From: Planctomycetota bacterium
GTDB lineage: Bacteria > Planctomycetota > Phycisphaerae > SM23-33
Reading direction: 5' to 3'
Assembly (NCBI GenBank): GCA_022705325.1
Contig: JAKJER010000002.1
Location: forward strand, 1-62,890
DNA length: 62,890 bases
Both the position numbers and the translations under genes were made by a program. The notes below the pieces were generated by a model. The model was not told the origin of the DNA. It saw only the letters and a program-made list of their open reading frames with translations, and searched no databases. Shown here in pieces: positions 25,823 to 34,827 of this stretch. Within the stretch, counting starts at the first letter, position 1; each line of letters opens with the position of its first letter.

Positions 25823-28800
25823 CTAAGGCTTCTCTTCGGCAGGCGGGGCGAAGACCTTCGGCGGGCTGCGAAGGTCGAGCGTGGCATCCAGCGAACGACA
25901 ACGCCCGGCCGGGTCGTCACCGATCACGTCACAGAGCGTCACGAAGTGCTGGGCCTCGCCGCCGCCCTCCACGCCGACGCCGCCCATGCCACCGCCCGGC
26001 CCCACGCGGTGCGTGCAGCCTGCGCCGGGCGTAATCAGGGCCAGCGTCAGGCCGTCTTCGCGACGCTTAAAGCCCCAGGTAGTCCCCGGGCGGGCCAGGC
26101 TTAGCTCGCCCGCTTTGCCCACGTCGGCCTGATGGCCGTCGCTGAAGGTGGCCCGCCCCGGCGTGGCGGAACCGGCGCTCATCAGAGCGTCGTCGTCAAA
26201 GTCCCAGTAATATCCCACCGGCCGGTCGAGCGCGACTTCGAACCAGGAACGATTCGCCCAGAAGGTCATGCGTTTTTCCACGCCGTCCGGGCTGACGCAT
26301 CGCGCCCGCACCAGCAGCGGACCGTCCGCCTCCAGGGTCAACTCGAACTTGGCCGCCCGTTCGGAGCGCCCGAGGTCGCTGAAGCCGTGGTGGGCCGACC
26401 GCCCCGGGATCGTCACGTCGCGCCCTTTCAGGGCCTTGAGATGGAACTCGTACAGGTGGGCGCCCTCTCGCATGAGTCGCGCGCGGTAGAAGGCGTTCTC
26501 GATCCAGAACCCGCCCTGACCGTCGGGCGTGGCCCGGACGGCCTGTTCACTGCGGGCGCTGAACGGGTCCGTCGCGTCAACCGGCCCGGCGTAGAGAAAG
26601 AACGTTCGGCGCTGTCCCGCCCTGGTCAGCCCAGGCGCGATGGCGGCCAGGCCCAATTTGCCACCCGCCAGGCGGTCGATCTGGGCGGGCAGCGATTCCT
26701 GCGAGCCGTCGGCCTTGAGTTCCGTGAGGGCGAAACGGGCGCCGGGCGGAAGCTTCGCCGGTGCGGCCAGGACGACTTCGAGCGGAACGTCCTGGCGGTC
26801 GCGTTTGCCCGCGTCCCACACGATGGCCTGACGCCAGGTGGCATTGCTCACGTGCCATGCGATGGCTGACAGCTTCTTGTCGGGCGGAAGGGCGGCGGGC
26901 GCGACGGCCCGCCCAGGCGGGGGGGGCGCAACGAGCCCCAGCTTCACCGCGTCCGGCCAGACTTCCTTCTTCTCCAGCATCGCAGCGCCGTCAGTCAACT
27001 GCTTGCGGGCCGCTTCGATGCGGGCATGCAGCGACTCATACCGGGCAGAGACCGTCTTCAGCCAGTCGGACCGGTTCTCCTTCGCCCACAGTTCGCGATA
27101 CAGTTCATGCGTGTGCTGAACCGACGCACCCAGGCCGGCCAGCTTATCGGCTGTCTCTCGCAGGACCTTGGCGGCCTCCGCGGGTCGATCCGCGGCCTTG
27201 GCGTACCCCTGACGCATTCGGGCAAGCAGAATCTGACGTTGAAGGACCGTCAGGATGCGCTCGCGAGCCAGGACCGTGTGGCGGACGTAGTCGGCGTTGA
27301 AGCGGGGCGCGATCGTGCTGAGAGAGACGGCGTTGAGCTTGTCGATCGCCTCCTGCGCGAGCGTCTCGATCCGCCCTGCGGACAGACGCGGCAAGGCGAG
27401 GGGGTCCTGCCAGTAGGCCTGATCGCGAAGCCCGCCCAGCAGCGGGCTCTTGCGGACGTCTTCGATGGTCCAGACGAACCGGCTGACGGCGTCGTCATCG
27501 ATTCCCAGGAACAAGCGTGGGAAGGCCTGGTTGAACGCTTCCAGCCGGGATTCTCGCTCGGCTTCGGCTTGTTTCAGCCAGTCGGCATCGGGTTTCGTCG
27601 CGGCCGTATCCGGCGAGGACGCCGCAACTGCGGGCAGGGCGGGTCTCCACGCCACCTCACCAGCCCAGATCTGCGGGAACCAGGTGTACCCGAAGAGTTG
27701 CTCGCCGTCGTCGCCCCAGGTGGTGTTGAGCATTCCCATCGCGCCGTGGCGGACGCCGTCGCGAACGTAGTTGGAGATGTTGGTGACGGCTGTGCGGTGG
27801 TCCGGCCAGATCCACACCCAACTGCTCACTCCGGGGCAGACCCAGAAGCGGAAGCCCAACTCGGTAAAGGGCACTATCTGGGCGTCCCACAGCGGCCGGG
27901 CATCGTATGCCCACGACAGCACGATGAGGTCTTTGGGCAGCCGCGGTACGATGTCACGGTGGTGCAGGGCGATATCGCCCCACATCAGCGGCGTCTTGCG
28001 GTGCGGCTTGAGCAGGTCGGCCAGGCGGTTGATGTGGTAGGCGTAGAGGCCGCCGATGCCCATCGTTTTGGCCATGTCCTTGGCGGGCCCCTCGCCCAGG
28101 CCGTACGTTTCGTCGCAGTTGATCACGAAGAGGGGGCTGTCGAAGGCCGGGGCGATCACGTCGAAGATATCCTTGAGCAGGGCGTAGGTGCCCTCCCTGG
28201 CGGGGCTGAGCACCGAGCCGTTCTCGCCCAGGTGGGCGTACTCGGGCAGGCGAAGGGTCTTCGCATAGTGTCCGAACGCCTGGTGGTTGCCGAGGACCTC
28301 CACGTGGTAGCGCTTGGCGTAGGCGCACAGTTCCCGGGCCTCGTCGGCGGTGATGCCGTCGCTCGGGGCGATCTTCGGGTGTTTGGGATTCTTGAACACG
28401 TGTTCGGTGTACATCGTCATGGCGTTCAGCTTCATCGCGCTGAGTTCGCGGACGGTACGTTTGAGGAAGTCCAGCGTGGGGATGGGCCCTCGGCTTACAT
28501 CGAGTTGCCAGCAGCGGTAAGCAAGGCCCGGATAGTCCACGATGCGGCAGGCGGGAATGGACTTTTCGCTGGCATTGGCCCGGACGAGTTGGCGGAGCGT
28601 CTGGACGCCGTAGTACGCGCCCCGGGCCGAGCGGGCCGCCAGGAGCACGCCGCCGGGCTCGACGGACAGCACGTACCCCTGGTCGAGCCGGTCGCGGGCG
28701 TATGGCCCGTTCAGCTTGTCGGGCATGCGCAGGTTCAGACGTTCAAGGGCGGCCTCGGCGTCGTCGTCGCGGCCGAGCCGGACGATCAGGACGTGGCTCT

Positions 28801-29059
28801 TCCCATCGCGGACGGGTGAGCTGATCGACGGGCGAAAGCCGAAACTGGCGTGCACTTCCTCGACGAGCTGCCCGGCCGCAAACAGGTCTTGCGCGTCCTG
28901 GGGGCGCCCCAGGCACAGGCGGGTTGCGGGCGTGAAGGTGAAGCGTTCCTGGCCGAGGGTGACCTGGCTGGGGGTGGGGATCAGGTGCAGGGAGGGTGCG
29001 GCAGCGGCGAGGCGGGCACACAGGACCAGGCAGGCGACGGCGGGCAGCAGTCGAGTCAT
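25823..29059 (-). CDS. Secreted GH20 beta-N-acetylhexosaminidase, multidomain
   Basis: Exported enzyme of 1078 residues with a signal peptide (about 1-20). Residues about 25-160 are the GH20b helper domain (LIPTPSQVTLG, then ARSARGAYYGVQTLRQLV). The catalytic barrel covers about 170-470, with the Asp-Glu pair in FVINCDETYGLG (Asp316, Glu317), where Glu is the acid and Asp helps the substrate N-acetyl group. GH20 enzymes release terminal GlcNAc or GalNAc. A helical linker (about 490-700) and a long beta-rich C-terminal region (about 720-1078) follow, much longer than simple hexosaminidases and possibly a second binding or catalytic module. Confidence 0.87.
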   Translation of the reverse strand: MTRLLPAVACLVLCARLAAAAPSLHLIPTPSQVTLGQERFTFTPATRLCLGRPQDAQDLFAAGQLVEEVHASFGFRPSISSPVRDGKSHVLIVRLGRDDDAEAALERLNLRMPDKLNGPYARDRLDQGYVLSVEPGGVLLAARSARGAYYGVQTLRQLVRANASEKSIPACRIVDYPGLAYRCWQLDVSRGPIPTLDFLKRTVRELSAMKLNAMTMYTEHVFKNPKHPKIAPSDGITADEARELCAYAKRYHVEVLGNHQAFGHYAKTLRLPEYAHLGENGSVLSPAREGTYALLKDIFDVIAPAFDSPLFVINCDETYGLGEGPAKDMAKTMGIGGLYAYHINRLADLLKPHRKTPLMWGDIALHHRDIVPRLPKDLIVLSWAYDARPLWDAQIVPFTELGFRFWVCPGVSSWVWIWPDHRTAVTNISNYVRDGVRHGAMGMLNTTWGDDGEQLFGYTWFPQIWAGEVAWRPALPAVAASSPDTAATKPDADWLKQAEAERESRLEAFNQAFPRLFLGIDDDAVSRFVWTIEDVRKSPLLGGLRDQAYWQDPLALPRLSAGRIETLAQEAIDKLNAVSLSTIAPRFNADYVRHTVLARERILTVLQRQILLARMRQGYAKAADRPAEAAKVLRETADKLAGLGASVQHTHELYRELWAKENRSDWLKTVSARYESLHARIEAARKQLTDGAAMLEKKEVWPDAVKLGLVAPPPPGRAVAPAALPPDKKLSAIAWHVSNATWRQAIVWDAGKRDRQDVPLEVVLAAPAKLPPGARFALTELKADGSQESLPAQIDRLAGGKLGLAAIAPGLTRAGQRRTFFLYAGPVDATDPFSARSEQAVRATPDGQGGFWIENAFYRARLMREGAHLYEFHLKALKGRDVTIPGRSAHHGFSDLGRSERAAKFELTLEADGPLLVRARCVSPDGVEKRMTFWANRSWFEVALDRPVGYYWDFDDDALMSAGSATPGRATFSDGHQADVGKAGELSLARPGTTWGFKRREDGLTLALITPGAGCTHRVGPGGGMGGVGVEGGGEAQHFVTLCDVIGDDPAGRCRSLDATLDLRSPPKVFAPPAEEKP

Positions 29060-29210
29060 GGCGGGCTCCTTGACGCGGATGGGGGCATTGTCGAACAGGG
29101 GAAGGGGGGAATCAACGGGATTGTCCGCGAAGGAGGGTTTTCGCGAAGCCGCGTACGGAAGGACGGATGGGACGCAAGGGCCAGGGGGGCGGTCCAGCGA
29201 GCTGTCAGGG

Positions 29211-31181
29211 ATGTCTTTCCGGAACTATGGGTCGGGCGGTATGCTGTTGGGCGTGCGTGATGACGCGACATCGTGGTTGGACGTGCGGGATTGGGCAGGG
29301 CCGATCTTCCTGAAGGAGCGTCGCGTTGCGAGCCGGCGGCGGCGGACGTACTTCCTGCGCGCGGGGTACGTACTGGCGCTGGGGTTGTTCATGCTGCTGG
29401 TGTGGTTGGAGGTGGCCCCGCGCGGGGTGGCGCCGGCGGCGATGATATCGCGGATGGCCGACGCGGGTCGCCACATGGTGGGCTCGATCCTGCTGTTCCA
29501 GTTCGTGGTGTTGCAGGTGGTGGCGGTCGTGCTGCTGAGTGGGGCGTTCAGCAGCGAGGTGGACCGGCGGACGCTGACGAGCCTGCTGTCCAGCCCGATC
29601 CGCGAGGGGCAGATCGTCCTGGGCAAGTTGGGCGGGGGAGTGCTCCAGGCGTTCATGCTGCTGCTGTGCGGCGTGCCGATCCTGGCTGTCGCCCGTGTGT
29701 TCGGGGGCGTGCCTTGGCAGCAGGTGGTAGGCGGGTCGATGGTGACGCTGGGCTCGCTGTTGCTGGCCGGGGCAATCGCCATCTACCTCTCGACGGTGAT
29801 TCGCCAGCCGCTGGCAGTGATGGCCCTGTCGGTGCTGGCGCTCGCGGTGTACAACGCCATCACGTGGATCTGGGTGAGCGTGCTGGTGCACTGGATGGCG
29901 CTGGCGTGGCTGAACCGGAGGATGGGGGTCGACAAACCCGCGGCGGGCACGTTGCGCGCCTTGGGGCAGGCGACGGTGTCGCTGCTGCTGGTCCTGAGCT
30001 TCCTGCCCGTACTGGGCGGGGCGGTGTACCTGACGGCATACGCGACGCGGTACGCCAGCCCGATGGCCGCCATTACGCGGGGCGGGGCGGGCGCCGTCCC
30101 GGCGGCGGCCGTGGTGCTGGCCCTTCAGGTGGCGATGGCGGCCCTGGTGGCGCGCCTGGCATGCGGCTCGATCGCCCGTGCCCGGGGCGGGGTGCTCTTC
30201 GGACAGGAGGGCTTGGCGGCGGAAAAGATGGAGCAGTTGGCCGAGGCCGTGCTGGGCCCGGCGGCCCGGAGGACGGTGCGACGGGGACAGGGGGCCCCAG
30301 ATGCGGGTGCGGCGCGAACGCCGCGCCCGTGGCTGCGTCGGCGTCGGCGGCCGAAGGAGTTTGGGGAACGCCTGGGTTCGCCCGTGGTGTGGAAGGACTG
30401 CCGTGGGCCGCTCCTGCGGAGCGAGTCGCTGCACATCTTCCTGGTCGTCCTGCCGTTGACCGTGGGGCTCGGGCTGTACGCGGCCGTGCTGTTGGAGGGC
30501 AAATTCTCCAGCCGCGGCGCTCACCTGTGGGGCGTGGTGGTGCCGGCGATGTCGGCGGGCCTGCTGCTGACGGCCCTGTTGGCGGCGACGACCATCTCCG
30601 CCGAGCGTCAGGCACGAATGTGGCCGGCGCTGCTGACCAGCGGGCTGACCGACTGGCAGATCCTGTGGGGCAAGAGCCTGGCGGTGTTCTGGCGGGTGCG
30701 CTACCTGTGGCTGGCCCTGCTGGTGCACCTGTCGGCGTTTGCGGTCGCGGGCGTGCTGTGCGCGCAGACCGTGCCGCTGATCGCGCTCATCATCATCGGC
30801 TGCCATGTGTTTCTGACCGGCTTGGGGATGTACGTGGGAACGCGGACGCCGCAGAACTCGATCGCGCTGCTGGTGGTGCTGGGCGTTGCGGGGGGAATCT
30901 GGGTGGTCTTGCCGGCTGTGCTGACTCCCCTATGGTATGCGCTGCAGCAGCGGGGCATGGACGTCGAACTGGCCTTCCTGAACCCGGTGAGTCAGGCCAC
31001 AGTGGCCGTCGAGGGGTTCCTGCCTTTCTATCATCCGACGCGGTACCTGGGCCTGGAGGCAAGCGGCCTGGACTGGCCGACGGCTGCGTGGTTGACGCTC
31101 GAGTTCTTCCTGCTGTATGGTGGAGTGGGCACGCTGCTGGGGTGGCGGGCGGCCCGGCGGTTCCGGGCCTGCGCGTTCTGA
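29211..31181 (+). CDS. ABC-2-type permease protein (first of a tandem pair)
   Basis: Large membrane protein of about 656 residues with some 12-14 helices in two halves joined by a charged linker (about 330-400). Each half resembles an ABC-2 permease: GPIFLKERRVASRRRRTYFL at the start, then repeated elements like VDRRTLTSLLSSPIREGQIVLGK and ISAERQARMWPALLTSGLTDWQILWGK, the typical coupling-loop segments. It may export a drug, lipid or polysaccharide, or be a Nos-type membrane assembly factor. The start is uncertain: ATGs at 29211 and 29241 are both possible. The next gene, 21 nt on, is a paralogue. No ATP-binding subunit is nearby. Confidence 0.75.
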   Translation: MSFRNYGSGGMLLGVRDDATSWLDVRDWAGPIFLKERRVASRRRRTYFLRAGYVLALGLFMLLVWLEVAPRGVAPAAMISRMADAGRHMVGSILLFQFVVLQVVAVVLLSGAFSSEVDRRTLTSLLSSPIREGQIVLGKLGGGVLQAFMLLLCGVPILAVARVFGGVPWQQVVGGSMVTLGSLLLAGAIAIYLSTVIRQPLAVMALSVLALAVYNAITWIWVSVLVHWMALAWLNRRMGVDKPAAGTLRALGQATVSLLLVLSFLPVLGGAVYLTAYATRYASPMAAITRGGAGAVPAAAVVLALQVAMAALVARLACGSIARARGGVLFGQEGLAAEKMEQLAEAVLGPAARRTVRRGQGAPDAGAARTPRPWLRRRRRPKEFGERLGSPVVWKDCRGPLLRSESLHIFLVVLPLTVGLGLYAAVLLEGKFSSRGAHLWGVVVPAMSAGLLLTALLAATTISAERQARMWPALLTSGLTDWQILWGKSLAVFWRVRYLWLALLVHLSAFAVAGVLCAQTVPLIALIIIGCHVFLTGLGMYVGTRTPQNSIALLVVLGVAGGIWVVLPAVLTPLWYALQQRGMDVELAFLNPVSQATVAVEGFLPFYHPTRYLGLEASGLDWPTAAWLTLEFFLLYGGVGTLLGWRAARRFRACAF

Positions 31182-31202
31182 GTTGAGTGAAAGGGAGCAA
31201 TC

Positions 31203-33077
31203 ATGGGCCGGGCTACGGTGGCAAGCATGCTGAGTCGGCTGAACCCCTCCCGGCTGACCGGGCCGATCTTCATTAAGGAACTGCGGGTTTCCAGCCGGCG
31301 GTTCCGGAATTACCTCACCCGCCTGCTATATCTGGCACTGCTGACGTTCTTTGCCGCGCTGGCTTGGAACCAGGCTATGCGCTCGGTGCGGCACCTGGGC
31401 GCCGGTACGGCCACGTATTCCATGCCTCAGGTCGGGCAGGCGATCGTCGTCACCATCGCGTGGTTCCAGTTCATCGTGCTTCAGTTGGTGGCGGTGGTGG
31501 CGGCCAGCACTTCCATCAGTGATGAAATCTACCACCAGACGATTCACTCGCTGCTGACCACGCCCATTACGAGCCTTCAGATCGTGCTGGGCAAGCTGGC
31601 CAGCCGTCTGGTCCACCTGGTGCTGCTGCTGGCGGCGACGCTGCCGCTGCTGGCGGTCATCCGCGTGTTCGGGGGCGTGCCGTGGGAGTTCGTGCTCGCT
31701 TCGACGTGCATCACGCTGACGGCCTGCCTGTTTGCTGGCACGGTGAGCCTGTTCTACTCGGTCCTCTTCCGGCGGGCGTACGTCGTGATCCTGCTGACGC
31801 TGGGCACGGGCCTGGTGCTCTACCTGCTGCTGCCTCTGGCGATTGCCTTGATGCTCTACAGCGCGGGGGCCGGCCCGGACTCTCCGGAGCTCTTCGCCTA
31901 CGCCAACCCGCCGATGGCGATGTCGGCAACGACCTACAACCTGCTGTGGGGCGGGCACCGGTACGGTCGCGGCCTGTCGTTCACCTGGTGGGTGCACTGC
32001 CTGATCATGCTGGGTGCGTCGCTGGGACTGCTGGTCCCGTGCGTGGCACTGGTGCGCCGGGCGTGTCGGCGGGCCGGTACGGGCGAGGACCGCGCGCACG
32101 AACCGGCCCCGCAGGTTGCTCCGCTGGTGGTTCCGCCGGCGGGGGCCGCCAGGGACGGCGAGGCCCAGACGCCCGCCAGGCCCGCCCCGCCGGCGCCGCC
32201 CGGTGAAGCGGAACTCGCGCGCCTGGGCGTGCGCCGCGTGAGCAACTCGCCCGTCCTGTGGCGCGAACTGCACGGCAGGCTCGTCCAGGGCGGCTGGGGC
32301 ACGCGGATCCTCCTGATCGTGTTCGTCGCCCTGCTGGGCCTGCTGTATGTTTCCATCGCCTGTGCCGAGTCGCGGGCCTTCAGTCACGCCGAGCTTCAGG
32401 TCGCGTTTATCGAGGGCTACGTCCTGATCGGCCTGGTGGCGGTGGGCGTCTTGGCCGCCACCGGCATCAGCAGCGAGAAGGAGTCACGGTCGCTGCCCAT
32501 CCTGCTTTGCACCCCGCTGGAGAGTTGGCAGATCGTCTGGGCCAAGGCCGTCGGTGTGATCCGGCGCAGCATGATCGGCTGGAGCTTCCTGATGGTGCAC
32601 GCCGCTCTGTTCGTGCTGGGCGGGGTGCTGCACCCCATTCTGCTGGTGTTCTTGTTCCTGATGATCGGGGGCTACACGTTCTTTCTGACGGGGACGGGGC
32701 TGTACTTCAGCGCGACGTTCAAGAAGACGACGACGGCGGTGATCTTCAACCTGCTGGTCGGAGTGACGATCTGGGGCGTGGTCCCATTGACATCCATGCT
32801 GATGGAGGTGGACCGCCTGCCCGAGGCGATCAACGTGACCAACCCCTTCATCGAGGCGGGCATCCTGACGGTCGGCTCGGGCGGGCCCAGCCATGAGGGG
32901 CGGTATCGCGGGTTTGAGAACTGTCGCTATGACTGGTCCATGTCGTATTGGAACGCGCCCAGGGTTCCCGCGGACGGGACCCTGGCGCGCGTGGTGGCCT
33001 GCGGGGGCGGCTACGCGGTGGTGTCGCTGGGCCTGCTGCTGGCGGCCGCCGGCAGACTTAGGCGAAACCTGTTCTGA
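31203..33077 (+). CDS. ABC-2-type permease protein (second of a tandem pair)
   Basis: Membrane protein of 624 residues, clearly paralogous to the preceding gene: GPIFIKELRVSSRRFRNYLT near the N-terminus aligns with that of its neighbour. Two ABC-2-like halves contain SDEIYHQTIHSLLTTPITSL and SSEKESRSLPILLCTPLESW. A proline- and alanine-rich linker (about 295-340) joins them. It begins 21 nt after its neighbour with a GGGAG ribosome site, so the two are probably made together and may pair as a heterodimer. The ATPase partner must be encoded elsewhere, or these proteins act without one. Confidence 0.78.
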   Translation: MGRATVASMLSRLNPSRLTGPIFIKELRVSSRRFRNYLTRLLYLALLTFFAALAWNQAMRSVRHLGAGTATYSMPQVGQAIVVTIAWFQFIVLQLVAVVAASTSISDEIYHQTIHSLLTTPITSLQIVLGKLASRLVHLVLLLAATLPLLAVIRVFGGVPWEFVLASTCITLTACLFAGTVSLFYSVLFRRAYVVILLTLGTGLVLYLLLPLAIALMLYSAGAGPDSPELFAYANPPMAMSATTYNLLWGGHRYGRGLSFTWWVHCLIMLGASLGLLVPCVALVRRACRRAGTGEDRAHEPAPQVAPLVVPPAGAARDGEAQTPARPAPPAPPGEAELARLGVRRVSNSPVLWRELHGRLVQGGWGTRILLIVFVALLGLLYVSIACAESRAFSHAELQVAFIEGYVLIGLVAVGVLAATGISSEKESRSLPILLCTPLESWQIVWAKAVGVIRRSMIGWSFLMVHAALFVLGGVLHPILLVFLFLMIGGYTFFLTGTGLYFSATFKKTTTAVIFNLLVGVTIWGVVPLTSMLMEVDRLPEAINVTNPFIEAGILTVGSGGPSHEGRYRGFENCRYDWSMSYWNAPRVPADGTLARVVACGGGYAVVSLGLLLAAAGRLRRNLF

Positions 33078-33149
33078 CGCGGAGGTTTCTGTCCGCTTTT
33101 TCGCCTTGCCTCTTGCCAATCGGTCGCCAATTCGGTGCAATGGGCCGGA

Positions 33150-33155
33150 TATACT
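33150..33155 (+). promoter_or_regulatory. -10 box for manC-like gene
   Basis: TATACT about 50 nt before the ATG. The -35 region is not recognisable. Confidence 0.35.
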
Positions 33156-33206
33156 TCGCGATGGAACGTCAGGCCGGGGCCGTGCGGGCCCCGCGGGAGA
33201 GCGATA

Positions 33207-34280
33207 ATGCGCTATGCGGTGATCATGGCCGGCGGAGCCGGCAAGCGTCTGTGGCCGTTGAGCCGGGCGCAGCGGCCCAAACAACTTCTGCCCCTGTTGG
33301 GCGGCAAGAGCCTGCTCAAGCTGGCGGTCGATCGCCTGGAGGGCCTCTTCGACCCCGAGCACATCTGCGTGATCACCAACGCCGAATACGCGGACCTGGT
33401 GGCCGCGGAACTGCCCGAGCTTCCGCGTGAGAACATTGTGGGCGAGCCCGAGAGGCGCGACACCGCCAACGCCATCGCCCTGGGCGTGGCCCTGATCGGC
33501 GCCCGCGACGACAAGGCCACGATGGCCGTCTTCACCGCCGACCACGTCATTCGCCCGGTCGACTGTTTCCAGAGCGCCGTTCGCAAGGCCCTGGAAGCGG
33601 CCGAGAAGCATCCCGACGCCCTGCTGACGCTCGGCGTGCGCCCGACCTGGCCTCACACCGGACTGGGCTACATCCACGCGGGCGAGAACCTCGCCGATGC
33701 CCTCTACGAGGTCGAGGGTTTCCAGGAGAAGCCCACCCATCAGACCGCCCGGCGATACGTCGAGAGCGGGCAGTACTACTGGAACAGCGGGATGTTCATC
33801 TGGACCCTGCCCGCCATCCGCGCCGCCCTGGAGGAGTTCCTGCCCAAGTCCATCCGCAAGCTTCGCCCGGTCACCGACGCGGCGCGAAAAGGCGGAGACG
33901 TCGGCAAGCTGTTGGCCGAGATCTATCCGCAACTCGAGAAGATCTCCGTCGACTACGCCGTGATGGAAAAAGCCCACCGCGTGCTCATGGTCGAACTGAG
34001 TTGCGAATGGCTGGATGTCGGCGCCTGGCCCGCCCTGGAGAGCGTGGCCGAGACCGACGGCAGCGGCAACGTCGTCATCGCCGACAACTCCATCGTCGTC
34101 GACAGCTACCGCAACGTCATCGTCAGCGAGGACGACCACCTCGTCGCCGTCATGGGCATGGACGGCTGCATCGTCGTCCACTCCAAGGACGCCACGCTGG
34201 TGTGCAACAAGAGCGACTCCCAGCGGCTCAAGGAGTTGGTGGACATGCTGGCCGAGAAGTACGGCAAGAAGTACGTGTGA
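33207..34280 (+). CDS. manC: Mannose-1-phosphate guanylyltransferase
   Basis: Cytoplasmic nucleotidyltransferase of 357 residues that makes GDP-mannose from mannose-1-phosphate and GTP for glycan synthesis. The N-terminal signature AGGAGKRLWPLSRAQRPKQ (about 8-26) binds the nucleotide and metal. FQEKPTHQTA matches the sugar-binding motif usually written FVEKP, and YYWNSGMFIW is also typical. The protein has the short form without the C-terminal isomerase domain of bifunctional AlgA/ManC. I chose the ATG at 33207, which has GGAGAG upstream. It is followed 11 nt later by ruvX. Confidence 0.9.
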   Translation: MRYAVIMAGGAGKRLWPLSRAQRPKQLLPLLGGKSLLKLAVDRLEGLFDPEHICVITNAEYADLVAAELPELPRENIVGEPERRDTANAIALGVALIGARDDKATMAVFTADHVIRPVDCFQSAVRKALEAAEKHPDALLTLGVRPTWPHTGLGYIHAGENLADALYEVEGFQEKPTHQTARRYVESGQYYWNSGMFIWTLPAIRAALEEFLPKSIRKLRPVTDAARKGGDVGKLLAEIYPQLEKISVDYAVMEKAHRVLMVELSCEWLDVGAWPALESVAETDGSGNVVIADNSIVVDSYRNVIVSEDDHLVAVMGMDGCIVVHSKDATLVCNKSDSQRLKELVDMLAEKYGKKYV

Positions 34281-34291
34281 GGGATGCTGGC

Positions 34292-34741
34292 ATGGGGCGC
34301 TGGTTGGCCATCGACCACGGCACGGTGCGGATCGGGCTGGCGCTGGGTAACAGCCGGGACGGCATCGCCTCGCCCCTGGACGTGATCCATGCCACCCCCC
34401 CCGAACGGGCCTTCGAGCAGATCGCCGCGCTTATCTCCGAATATGACGTGACGGGCCTGGTCGTCGGCTGGCCCCTCAACATGGACGACACCGAGGGGCC
34501 CCAGGGCAAGCTCGCCCGGGAGGCGGCCGCCGAGTTGGAGCGCCGCACCGGCCTGGACGTGCGGCTGTGGGATGAGCGGCTCAGCAGCTTTTCCGCCGAC
34601 CAGCAATTGGCCGGGCTGTACACCCGCAAGAAGAAGAAGGCCCGCCAGGACGCCGTTGCGGCCGCCGCCATCTTGCAGGACTTCTTCGCTTGCGGCGGGC
34701 CGGAGTCGGCGCCCCGGCCCGGCGACGTCACCGCGGGATGA
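34292..34741 (+). CDS. ruvX: RuvX/YqgF-family Holliday junction resolvase-like nuclease
   Basis: RNase H-fold nuclease of 149 residues, implicated in bacteria in pre-16S rRNA 5'-end processing and in Holliday junction resolution. Visible signature: AIDHGTVRIGLALGN near the N-terminus with the first catalytic Asp, GLVVGWPLNMDD, DERLSSFSAD with the catalytic Glu region, and QDAVAAAAILQDFF with the last acidic residue. The length is normal. It starts 11 nt after the manC-like gene and is probably in the same transcript; the pairing looks incidental. Confidence 0.9.
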   Translation: MGRWLAIDHGTVRIGLALGNSRDGIASPLDVIHATPPERAFEQIAALISEYDVTGLVVGWPLNMDDTEGPQGKLAREAAAELERRTGLDVRLWDERLSSFSADQQLAGLYTRKKKKARQDAVAAAAILQDFFACGGPESAPRPGDVTAG

Positions 34742-34827
34742 CCTTGCAGTCCTTGCCGGCACCCTCGCGACACCGGGACTTTGTCGCGGGCAAACCGCTG
34801 ACCTGCCTGAAGACTGGGAGCAACGAC

